From DASUZB01 sp035535495 (GTDB lineage: Bacteria; Actinomycetota; CALGFH01): DNA of 41,206 bases. Positions 15,815-22,856 of the stretch are shown piece after piece. The notes under the pieces are model-generated. The model was not told the origin of the DNA and searched no databases. It saw only the letters and a program-made list of their open reading frames with translations. The position numbers were made by a program, and so were the translations under genes. The stretch's first letter is position 1, and each line of letters opens with the position of its first letter. The stretch is from positions 1 to 41,206 of the forward strand of contig DATLQA010000253.1 of NCBI GenBank assembly GCA_035535495.1, in the 5' to 3' direction.

Positions 15815-16682
15815 CCGGCCCCACCGGCTCCCCCGCCCGCAGGTGCTCCACGTCACCGCTGGCCAACTCCACCTCGCCGCCGGCCGGCGTGCGGATGAGC
15901 AGGCCGCCGTTGGCGCCGAGCCCGACCGCGACGCCGGTCACCGGGTCGCCGCCGAGCAGGTCGGCCCTGACCTGCCGCCCCAGCGTGCCGAGCCGCGCCT
16001 GGTAGGCGGCCAGGGTCGGGCCGGCCGCACCGGCCGCCAGCGCCCGGTAGCCGGCGGCGAAGCGCTCGGCCCACCCGGCCAGCAGCGCCACCCGGTCGAC
16101 CGCGCCGCCGGCGGCCAGGCTGAGGCTGGTCGCCCTGCCGGCCAGCTCGGGTGGGAAGTCACCGGGCCCCTGGCCGACGTTCACCCCAAGGCCGAGGAGC
16201 ACCCATTCCAGCCGGCTGCCGTCAATGCGCGCCTCGGCGAGCATGCCGGCGACCTTCCGCCCGCCCACCTCGAGGTCGTTCGGCCACTTGAGACCGACAG
16301 AGACGCTCGGTGGCCTGCGCCGCTCCGCCCACCTCGCTACCGTGCTACCCCCCCCGGCCAGCACGGCGGTGGTCGCGTCGGCCAGGGCGACCCCGGCGGC
16401 GGCGCTGACCAGCCAGGCGCGCGCCGGCGGGAGGCTTGGGCGGAGCACCACCGTGACCAGCAGCGACGTGCCTGGCGCGGCGAGCCAGCTCCGGCCGAGG
16501 CGGCCGCGTCCGGCGCTCTGCGCGTCGGCCACCACCGTGGCCCCCTCCGCCGCCCCGGCCGCGGCCAGCTCCGCCGCCCTGGCCATGGTGCTCGGCAGCG
16601 CCGCGGCCACCTCGACCGGGCCGAAGAAGGATGGCAGGGCGGCACGCACCCTGCCGGCGTAGTCCTCTGACGCGCCCGGCAT
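15798..16682 (-). CDS. birA: Biotin--[acetyl-CoA-carboxylase] ligase
   Basis: 294 aa. AGRGRLGRSW (about 58-67) is the biotinyl-AMP binding loop, KWPNDL the substrate strand, and GRKVAGML and LGLGVNVGQ complete the catalytic domain. A short C-terminal SH3-like domain follows. There is no N-terminal helix-turn-helix, so it is a monofunctional ligase without the repressor arm. It would biotinylate the BCCP lysines of the two alpha subunits in this window. The start is ATG 16682, within one base of the divergent frame; no good RBS is seen, and TACGCT 10 nt upstream could be a -10. Confidence 0.88.
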   Translation of the reverse strand: MPGASEDYAGRVRAALPSFFGPVEVAAALPSTMARAAELAAAGAAEGATVVADAQSAGRGRLGRSWLAAPGTSLLVTVVLRPSLPPARAWLVSAAAGVALADATTAVLAGGGSTVARWAERRRPPSVSVGLKWPNDLEVGGRKVAGMLAEARIDGSRLEWVLLGLGVNVGQGPGDFPPELAGRATSLSLAAGGAVDRVALLAGWAERFAAGYRALAAGAAGPTLAAYQARLGTLGRQVRADLLGGDPVTGVAVGLGANGGLLIRTPAGGEVELASGDVEHLRAGEPVGPVSRRP

Positions 16683-16788
16683 GACGCCGGGTAGCGTACC
16701 CCCGTACCGGCAGACGCTCCTGGCTGGTGGCCGACTCCCTACAATGCCGCCAGCGGCTCCGCACGCGCCGGTGCCGGAGGAGCGGGAG

Positions 16789-18366
16789 GTGTCCGTGGCG
16801 CCACAGTACCGACCGAAGACCATGAAGGAGCGGATCGACGAGCTGCGCGACCGCCGGGAGCAGGCGCTGCACCCAGGCTCCGCCAAGGCGGTGGAGGTCC
16901 AGCACGACAAGGGCAAGCTGACCGGGCGCGAGCGGATCGACGCCCTGCTCGACCCTGGCTCCTTCGTCGAGCTGGACGCGTTCGCCGTGCACCGGGCGAC
17001 CGCGTTCGGCATGGAGCGCAAGAAGGTCCCCGGCGACGGCGTGGTCACCGGCTACGGCACCGTCGGCGGCCGCCGCATCTGCGTCTACAGCCAGGACTTC
17101 ACCGTCTTCGGGGGGTCGCTCGGCGAGGTCATGGCGGAGAAGATCTGCAAGGTCCAGGACCTCTCGGTGCGTATGGGCGTGCCCTGCGTCGGCATCAACG
17201 ACTCGGGCGGGGCGCGCATCCAGGAAGGCGTGGTCGCGCTGTCCGGCTATGCCGAGATCTTCTGGCGCAACGTGCAGGCGTCAGGCGTGGTGCCGCAGCT
17301 CTCCCTGATCATGGGCCCGTCGGCCGGCGGGGCGGTCTACTCCCCGGCGATCACCGACTTCATCCTGATGGTCAAGGAGACCTCGTACATGTTCATCACC
17401 GGCCCGGAGGTGGTCCGGGCGGTGACCGGCGAGGACGTGACCTTCGAGGAGCTGGGCGGCGCGATGACCCACGCCACCAAGTCGGGCACCGCCCACATCG
17501 CCGCCGAGGACGAGGACGAGTGCTTCGACCTGGCCCGGTCCCTGCTCGGCTACCTGCCACCGAACAACATGGAGGACCCGCCGCGGCGGGTGCCGACCGA
17601 CGACCCCCGGCGCGAGGAGCAGAGCCTGGTCGACCTCGTGCCAGACAACCCCAACCAGCCCTACGACATCCGCGAGGTGGTCAAGCGGGTGGTCGACGAC
17701 GGCGAGTTCCTCGAGATCCAGCAGGCGTGGGCCGAGTCGATCGTGATCGGCTTCGCCCGCCTGAACGGCCGCAGCGTCGGCATCGTCGGCAACCAGCCGC
17801 TGCACCTGGCCGGGGTGCTCGACATCAACGCCTCCATCAAGGGCGCCCGCTTCGTGCGCTTCTGCGACGCCTTCAACATCCCGATCGTGAGCTTCGTGGA
17901 CGTGCCGGGGTTCATGCCAGGCACCAGCCAGGAGTGGGGCGGGATCATCCGGCACGGGGCCAAGCTGCTGTACGCCTACGCCGAGGCGACCGTCCCCAAG
18001 CTCACGGTGATCACCCGCAAGGCCTACGGCGGCGCCTACGACGTGATGGCGTCCAAGCCCCTGCGCGCGGACATGAACTTCGCCTGGCCGACCGCTGAGA
18101 TCGCGGTGATGGGGCCGCAGGGCGCGGTGAACATCATCTTCCGCAAGGAGCTGGAGAAGGCCGACGACCCCGCCGCCCGCCGCGAGGAACTGGTGGCCGA
18201 GTACACCGAGCGCTTCGCCAACCCCTTCATCGCCGCCGAGCGGGGCTACCTCGACGAGGTGATCGAGCCCCAGACCACCCGGCCGCGGCTCTGCATGGCG
18301 CTGGAGATGTGCATCACCAAGCGCGAGCCCCGCCCGCCCCGCAAGCACGGCAACATCCCACTGTGA
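16789..18366 (+). CDS. Propionyl-CoA carboxylase-type beta subunit (AccD5/PccB-like carboxyltransferase)
   Basis: 525 aa. MKERIDELRDRREQAL at the start, MGPSAGGAVYSPA (first oxyanion loop), VDVPGFMPGTSQEWGG and RKAYGGAYDVMASK (second loop) match the actinobacterial propionyl-CoA carboxylase beta subunits closely. The Asp in GGAYDVM is, as I recall, the residue linked to propionyl over acetyl preference in Streptomyces PccB. Starts: GTG 16789 with GGAGG 8 nt away, or GTG 16795. It is divergent from birA and likely works with the alpha subunit at 19914. Two small genes follow with 4-nt overlaps. Confidence 0.92.
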   Translation: MSVAPQYRPKTMKERIDELRDRREQALHPGSAKAVEVQHDKGKLTGRERIDALLDPGSFVELDAFAVHRATAFGMERKKVPGDGVVTGYGTVGGRRICVYSQDFTVFGGSLGEVMAEKICKVQDLSVRMGVPCVGINDSGGARIQEGVVALSGYAEIFWRNVQASGVVPQLSLIMGPSAGGAVYSPAITDFILMVKETSYMFITGPEVVRAVTGEDVTFEELGGAMTHATKSGTAHIAAEDEDECFDLARSLLGYLPPNNMEDPPRRVPTDDPRREEQSLVDLVPDNPNQPYDIREVVKRVVDDGEFLEIQQAWAESIVIGFARLNGRSVGIVGNQPLHLAGVLDINASIKGARFVRFCDAFNIPIVSFVDVPGFMPGTSQEWGGIIRHGAKLLYAYAEATVPKLTVITRKAYGGAYDVMASKPLRADMNFAWPTAEIAVMGPQGAVNIIFRKELEKADDPAARREELVAEYTERFANPFIAAERGYLDEVIEPQTTRPRLCMALEMCITKREPRPPRKHGNIPL

Positions 18367-18962
18367 GCGCATCGGGGCGGGTCAGCGGCGCCGACGCCTC
18401 CTCGCCGGCGGGGCGGCGGCCGCGCGCGGGCGAGGCCCGCGTCACCGTGGAGGCGGCCTTCCCCGCCGCGCCCCTCGAGCCCCGCGCCCGCCTGCTCACC
18501 GGGCTCGCCGGGCTGCTCGCGGTGGCGGCGGCGGTGGTGCTCGCGCTCGTCTCGGACCGCGGGCTGCTGCTCGTCCTCGGCGCCCCCAGCCTGTTCCTGG
18601 TGATCCTGGCCGTCCCGCTCGCCTTCTCCCCCGCCGGCTACGCCGTCGGGGGACGGGAGCTGGTGGTGCTCCGCCGTGGCGTGCGGCCGCTGGTGTTCCC
18701 GCTGGGCAGCCTGGCGGCGGCCAGGCCGACCGCCATGCCGCGCAGCGTCCGCCTGCCCGGGTCGGGGGGACTGTTCGGCTGGTGGGGCTCGTTCGCCAAC
18801 CGCGACTGGGGCCGCTTCAAGGCCTACGCCACCGACCGGCGCCGCGGTGTGCTGCTCGAGTGGCCCGGCTTCAGGCTGTTCATCTCCCCGGAGGACCCCG
18901 AGAGGCTGTGCCAGGCCGTGGTGGAGCGGCGGCGCGGCCGGTCGAAGGGAGGGCCGGCGTGA
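18363..18962 (+). CDS. Small PH-like membrane protein in the carboxyltransferase operon
   Basis: 199 aa. Two hydrophobic segments (about 43-61 and 66-86) are followed by a soluble part: SPAGYAVGGRELVVLRRG, then GLFGWWGSFANRDWGRFK, TDRRRGVLLEWPGFRLFIS. This resembles the bacterial PH-like membrane family. It starts with GTG overlapping the previous TGA; GTG 18447 is an alternative nearer the TM part. Known actinobacterial carboxylases often have a small epsilon subunit encoded here, but this protein does not look like one. Role unknown. Confidence 0.72.
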   Translation: MSASGRVSGADASSPAGRRPRAGEARVTVEAAFPAAPLEPRARLLTGLAGLLAVAAAVVLALVSDRGLLLVLGAPSLFLVILAVPLAFSPAGYAVGGRELVVLRRGVRPLVFPLGSLAAARPTAMPRSVRLPGSGGLFGWWGSFANRDWGRFKAYATDRRRGVLLEWPGFRLFISPEDPERLCQAVVERRRGRSKGGPA

Positions 18963-19219
18963 CCGGCGACGCCAAGCCAGGCGACATCGTGGTGCTGCGC
19001 ACCCCGGACGGGCTCCGCTTCCAGGTCGTCAAGGGCAGCCTCGAGTCCGAGCAGTCGGACGTGCTGGCGCTCGCCATCGACCGCCTGGTCGCGCGGGAAC
19101 GCGACCGCGACATCGGCCCATGGGCCACCAGCACCCGCCCAGGGATCGGCGTCCGCGCCTACGAGCCGGGCAGCCGTTGGGGCCAGAGCCTGCGCTCGTG
19201 GTGGGGCCGCGAGCCCTGA
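18959..19219 (+). CDS. Unidentified 86-aa protein
   Basis: GTG overlaps the previous TGA by 4 nt, so translation is coupled. The protein is soluble. Start: VTGDAKPGDIVVLRTPDG, then a helical middle (DVLALAIDRLVARERDRD) and a Trp/Arg-rich end (GSRWGQSLRSWWGREP). No family is recognised. Size and position are where a carboxylase epsilon subunit could sit, but I see no resemblance to the known one. It terminates just before a small hairpin and the convergent whiB gene. Confidence 0.65.
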   Translation: MTGDAKPGDIVVLRTPDGLRFQVVKGSLESEQSDVLALAIDRLVARERDRDIGPWATSTRPGIGVRAYEPGSRWGQSLRSWWGREP

Positions 19220-19239
19220 AGCCTTGTGATTTCGTGCAC

Positions 19240-19255
19240 GACCGGTGGGACGGTC
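19240..19255. terminator. Small hairpin between convergent genes
   Basis: GACCG, a 6-nt loop and CGGTC sit between the stop at 19219 and the whiB stop at 19254. No T-run follows. Weak, possibly bidirectional. Confidence 0.3.
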
Positions 19256-19610
19256 AGGCGCCCCTGGCGTGGGCGTGGCGCTCCCAGCGGCCGAAGGCGC
19301 GCCGGTGGTCGAGCTTGGCCTGCGCCGGGTCGAGCCGGGTCCACAGCGCGCGCCGCTCGCCCTCGGAAAGGCCACCCCAGGTGCCGTACGGCTCCCGCAT
19401 GGCGATCGCATAGGTCGAGCAGACCTCGAGCACCGGGCAGTCGGCGCAGACCTGCTTGGCGGCGAGCTCGCGTCGCGTCTTGCGGGGCCCGCGCTCACCC
19501 TCGGGCGAGTAGAACAGCGTCGTGTCCACGCTCCGGCAGGCCGCCTCCATCTGCCAGGACCAGAAGCCCTGCAGGGTCGCTGCCCAGCTCCGGGCGACGC
19601 CTTCGCTCAC
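19254..19610 (-). CDS. WhiB-family iron-sulfur transcription regulator
   Basis: 118 aa. Four cysteines (25, 55, 58, 64) are in the WhiB spacing: AACRSVDTTLFYSPEG, then QVCADCPVLEVC. GTWGGLSEGER is the conserved turn followed by the basic C-terminal DNA-contact part (HRRAFGRWERHAHARGA). WhiB proteins bind a [4Fe-4S] cluster and work with the primary sigma factor; they are restricted to Actinobacteria and their phages. GTG 19610 has GGGAGGGAA upstream. The subclass cannot be fixed. It is the best lineage marker in the window. Confidence 0.93.
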   Translation of the reverse strand: MSEGVARSWAATLQGFWSWQMEAACRSVDTTLFYSPEGERGPRKTRRELAAKQVCADCPVLEVCSTYAIAMREPYGTWGGLSEGERRALWTRLDPAQAKLDHRRAFGRWERHAHARGA

Positions 19611-19699
19611 GTCGGTTCCCTCCCGCTTCCGGTGCGTCGAAGAGGACGGAAGGTCCCCGTGAGGTGCTCGCACGGCCTGCCCCCCCGACGGATCCGTAC

Positions 19700-19729
19700 A
19701 AGGTAGTTCGCTGTGCAAACTTCGCGCAA
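19700..19729 (-). promoter_or_regulatory. Candidate whiB promoter
   Basis: On the minus strand TTGCGC (19729-19724) and TACCTT (19705-19700) are 18 nt apart, giving a leader of about 80 nt to the GTG at 19610. Confidence 0.4.
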
Positions 19730-19865
19730 GGAACCAGACAAGCAACGCGACCCGGTCTGAGCTGGCCCGGACGCGGCGGCATCCTGGATCGCAAGCCGCC
19801 GCGACGGCGGTCTCGCGGCCGGGTGGGCTACGCTACCGGCGATGTCCGGGGTCTGGGGGTCAAGT

Positions 19866-19895
19866 AGCCCCGGATGGACGAGGGCGTCTGGGGCT
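19866..19895 (+). promoter_or_regulatory. Leader hairpin before the second biotin carboxylase gene
   Basis: AGCCCC (19866-19871) and GGGGCT (19890-19895) pair, with further partial pairing inside (one mismatch). It sits 5 nt before the GGGAGG ribosome-binding site of the GTG at 19914. It may affect initiation, or be chance in GC-rich DNA. Confidence 0.35.
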
Positions 19896-19913
19896 CTAAG
19901 GGAGGCAGCGAGC

Positions 19914-21677
19914 GTGGAGAGGGTCCTGGTCGCCAACCGTGGCGAGATCGCCGTGCGCGTGCTGCGGGCCTGCAAGGAGCTTGGCATGACCGGCGTCGCG
20001 GTCTACGCCGACCCCGACCGCGACGCCCTGCACGTCGAGCTGGCCGACGAGGCCTACCACATCGGCGAGGCCACCCCGTCCAAGAGCTACCTCAACGTCG
20101 ACCTGATCGTGGAGACCGCCAAGCGGGCACGGGCCGACGCGGTCCACCCCGGCTACGGCTTCCTGGCCGAGAACGCGGCCTTCGCCCAGGCGGTCATGGA
20201 CGCGGGTATCCGCTGGGTCGGGCCGCCGCCTGCCGCCATCGCCGCCATGGGCGACAAGGTCGAGGCGCGCAAGGTGGCCGAGCGGGCCGGCGCGCCGCTG
20301 GTCCCCGGCACGATCGAGCCCCTGACCGGACCGGACGCCGCGGTCGCGTTCGGCTCCGAGCACGGCTACCCGATCGCCCTCAAGGCCGCCTTCGGTGGCG
20401 GCGGCAGGGGCATGAAGGTGGTGCGCGACGCCGAGGAGGTCGCCGGGGCGCTCGAGTCGGCCGAGCGCGAGTCCAAGAGCGCCTTCGGCCGCTCCGAGAT
20501 CTACGTCGAGCGCTACCTCGAGGCGCCCCGCCACGTGGAAGCCCAGATCCTGGCCGACGGGCATGGCGAGGTGGTGTTCGTCGGCGAGCGCGACTGCTCG
20601 ATGCAGCGCCGTCACCAGAAGCTCATCGAAGAGGCGCCAGCGCCCGGCCTGCCCGACGAGGTCAGGGCGGCGCTGGGCAAGGCGGCCTGCGACATCGCCA
20701 GGGTCGCCGACTACGTCAACGCCGGCACCATCGAGTTCCTCTACGACCCCCGCACCGCCAACTTCTACTTCCTGGAGATGAACACCCGCCTCCAGGTCGA
20801 GCACCCGGTCACCGAGCTGGTCGCCGGCGTCGACCTGGTCCACGCCCAGCTCAGGGTGGCCGCCGGCGAGCCCCTGCCGTCCGGCTGGAGCAGCCTGGGC
20901 CGCCGCGGCCACGCCATCGAGGTGCGCATCAACGCCGAAGACCCCGGCGCCAAGTTCATGCCGGCCCCCGGCCCGGTGCTGGGCTGGCGCGAGCCGTCAG
21001 GTCCGGGCGTGCGGGTCGACGCCGGCGTCCGCGCCGGCTTCACCGTCCCCCAGGCCTACGACTCGCTGCTGGCCAAGCTGATCGTCTGGGGTGAGGACCG
21101 TGACCAGGCTCGGGGCCGCATGCTGCGTGCCCTCGACGAGTTCGTGATCGAGGGCGTGCCCACCACCATCCCCTTCCACCGCCTGGCCATGCAGGACCCG
21201 GCATTCGCCGCCGGGGACGTCTCCACCATCCTGGTCGAGCAGGGCATGGACCTGTCCGCCCTGGCCGGGACCGCACCGGTCGAGGACCGCGACCAGCTCG
21301 GCAAGCCGACGCCAAGGCGCATGGTCATCGAACTGGACGGCAAGCGCTTCGACGTCAACGTGTTCCCGCAGGAAGAGGTCAAGATCCCCGAGCGGACGCG
21401 GACACCGCGCTCGCCCAAGGCCCTCGAGCGGGCGCGGGCCGAGCTGGGCGGCCCCGGCAAGGAGGTCGTCAAGACCCCCATGCAGGGCACCATCGTGAAG
21501 GTGCTGGTGGCCAACGGCGACGCCGTCACCCCGGGGCAGACCCTGGTGGTCCTCGAGGCGATGAAGATGGAGAACCACGTCACCGCGCACCAGGCCGGCA
21601 CCGTCTCCGAGCTGAACGTCGCCGAGGGCGACACCGTCCCGACCGGCGCCACCATCGCCACCATCGAGGCGACCTGA
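19914..21677 (+). CDS. Acyl-CoA carboxylase alpha subunit: biotin carboxylase plus BCCP (AccA3-like)
   Basis: 587 aa. VLVANRGEIAVRVLRACKE begins the biotin carboxylase domain; FGGGGRGMK is the glycine loop; GERDCSMQRRHQKLIEE and FLEMNTRLQVEHP are intact. A linker of about 80 residues leads to the BCCP with EAMKMEN (biotinyl Lys near 551). Overall it resembles the shared alpha subunit used by several actinobacterial carboxylases more than the 9557 gene does. GTG 19914 is preceded by GGGAGG and a hairpin. It likely serves the carboxyltransferase at 16789, and perhaps acetyl-CoA carboxylase. Confidence 0.93.
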   Translation: MERVLVANRGEIAVRVLRACKELGMTGVAVYADPDRDALHVELADEAYHIGEATPSKSYLNVDLIVETAKRARADAVHPGYGFLAENAAFAQAVMDAGIRWVGPPPAAIAAMGDKVEARKVAERAGAPLVPGTIEPLTGPDAAVAFGSEHGYPIALKAAFGGGGRGMKVVRDAEEVAGALESAERESKSAFGRSEIYVERYLEAPRHVEAQILADGHGEVVFVGERDCSMQRRHQKLIEEAPAPGLPDEVRAALGKAACDIARVADYVNAGTIEFLYDPRTANFYFLEMNTRLQVEHPVTELVAGVDLVHAQLRVAAGEPLPSGWSSLGRRGHAIEVRINAEDPGAKFMPAPGPVLGWREPSGPGVRVDAGVRAGFTVPQAYDSLLAKLIVWGEDRDQARGRMLRALDEFVIEGVPTTIPFHRLAMQDPAFAAGDVSTILVEQGMDLSALAGTAPVEDRDQLGKPTPRRMVIELDGKRFDVNVFPQEEVKIPERTRTPRSPKALERARAELGGPGKEVVKTPMQGTIVKVLVANGDAVTPGQTLVVLEAMKMENHVTAHQAGTVSELNVAEGDTVPTGATIATIEAT

Positions 21678-21700
21678 CCGCCAGGGCCGACGGCGCCCTG

Positions 21701-21817
21701 GTGGCCGAGATCCGGGCCGGGCTGGCCGAGGTCGCCCGGTACGTGGACCGCACCGGCGACGCGCTCGGCCCGCTCAGCCGCCGGGAGGCGCTCAAACACG
21801 TCCCAGGCAGGGCATAG
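21701..21817 (+). CDS. Possible 38-aa helical peptide (or gene remnant)
   Basis: GTG 21701 opens a frame reading VAEIRAGLAEVARYVDRTGD, then ALGPLSRREALKHVPGRA and a stop. The same frame extends back over the carboxylase stop. Composition is protein-like (amphipathic helix), but there is no clear RBS. It could be a small protein or the tail of a decayed gene. Confidence 0.3.
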   Translation: MAEIRAGLAEVARYVDRTGDALGPLSRREALKHVPGRA

Positions 21818-21957
21818 GCCCGCGGAGGCAGCCTGGGAAGCAGGGCGGGCGTCCGGGGGTTTACCAAGGTGCCGATGTCAACGGACGACACCGCACCACC
21901 CACCGAGCGACCCCGAATCTGGCCCTGGAGCCAACCCGCCACGCCATGGAGGCCGGC

Positions 21958-22299
21958 ATGCCCAGGTTCATCGCAGTCGTCGACCTCTCCCCGGTCGCGC
22001 ACGCGGATCTCATCGGACCGCGCCAGCGCTTCGCTGTCGCCCAGAGCTACCTCGCCCACCGCGGCATCACCGTCCACACCACCTTCCGGCTCGACGGGAC
22101 CCAGCACCTGCTCGTCCTGGACAGTGCCGTCTCCCCCACCCGGAACCTGAACCGCGCCCTCGCCCGCGCCTGGCCGGCGGCGGGCGAGCGCCCCGGCCTG
22201 GCACGGGTGGTCAACGCCGAGCCCTGGATCCGACGCGACGACGGCGGCAGCCTCCACCGCACCCCGAGCATGCGGCGCTCGGAGCTGAAGGCAGGCTAA
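21958..22299 (+). CDS. Unidentified 113-aa protein
   Basis: ATG 21958 has GGAGG 5 nt upstream; the in-frame ATG at 21946 overlaps that RBS and is less likely. PRFIAVVDLSPVAHADLIGP opens a strand-helix unit and HRGITVHTTFRLDGTQHLLV continues as strands, so a small alpha/beta fold is plausible. No TM or signal. It is not recognised. It lies alone between the carboxylase gene and a repeat-bearing gap. Confidence 0.55.
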   Translation: MPRFIAVVDLSPVAHADLIGPRQRFAVAQSYLAHRGITVHTTFRLDGTQHLLVLDSAVSPTRNLNRALARAWPAAGERPGLARVVNAEPWIRRDDGGSLHRTPSMRRSELKAG

Positions 22300-22580
22300 C
22301 GCGCCGGTCGAGCAGGTAGGCGGTCAGGCATTCCTCATCGCTGCCTCGCTGGTTGCGACCTGACGTGGGCCCAGGTGCTCAGGTGGGTGCGGGCCAGACC
22401 TCCATGAACCTTCCGTTCTTCTCGTCTCGTATCTCCTCCCAGACGGGAGATGGCGCCGGCACCGGTGACACCAGGGGTGACCGACGGCACCGGGAGGTTG
22501 TGCCGCTTGGCACAGACGTCCGGTGGTGCCTCCCCCGATGGTGAAGGAACACAAGCGGCGGGACGGCGAGGAGGACGAGC
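22300..22580. other. 281-bp gap with short repeats and hairpins
   Basis: CGGCACCGG occurs at 22457-22465 and 22485-22493, and GGTGAC twice between them. TGTGCC-GCTT-GGCACA (22499-22514) is a perfect 6-bp hairpin, and a 5-bp stem lies at 22436-22449. It does not match a riboswitch class I know. No good gene is visible. Confidence 0.4.
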
Positions 22581-22856
22581 ATGGCGGCAGGCATTGGCGA
22601 GAACGAGGCCACCATCGACCGGCTGGGGACCCCGGTCTCGGTTCCCACCAGACCGGCGGCGGCCGAGCGGATCATCCGGCGGATGGTCGCGGCGGTCGGG
22701 CGCGGCGTCGCGAGGATGGCGGCGAGACGCCGGCGGCGGGACGACGCCGGTCAGGGGGAGGAGTTCACCAGGTCCTTGGCGGCTGGGCTCAGCCGGGGGC
22801 TGACGCTGTTCGTCGACCACCGGACGGCGCCGCGCCGCGGGCCTAGCGGGCGTTGA
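22581..22856 (+). CDS. Possible 91-aa basic protein
   Basis: ATG 22581 follows GAGGAGGA with good spacing. The middle is strongly basic (AAAERIIRRMVAAVGRGVAR, then MAARRRRRD) and no fold is recognised. Its end overlaps the convergent methionine synthase stop by 14 nt. The RBS is the main support, so it could be spurious. Confidence 0.4.
   Translation: MAAGIGENEATIDRLGTPVSVPTRPAAAERIIRRMVAAVGRGVARMAARRRRRDDAGQGEEFTRSLAAGLSRGLTLFVDHRTAPRRGPSGR

Noticed and set aside
18959..19219. Carboxylase epsilon subunit
   Set aside because: Size and position fit, but no sequence resemblance to the known subunit is visible.
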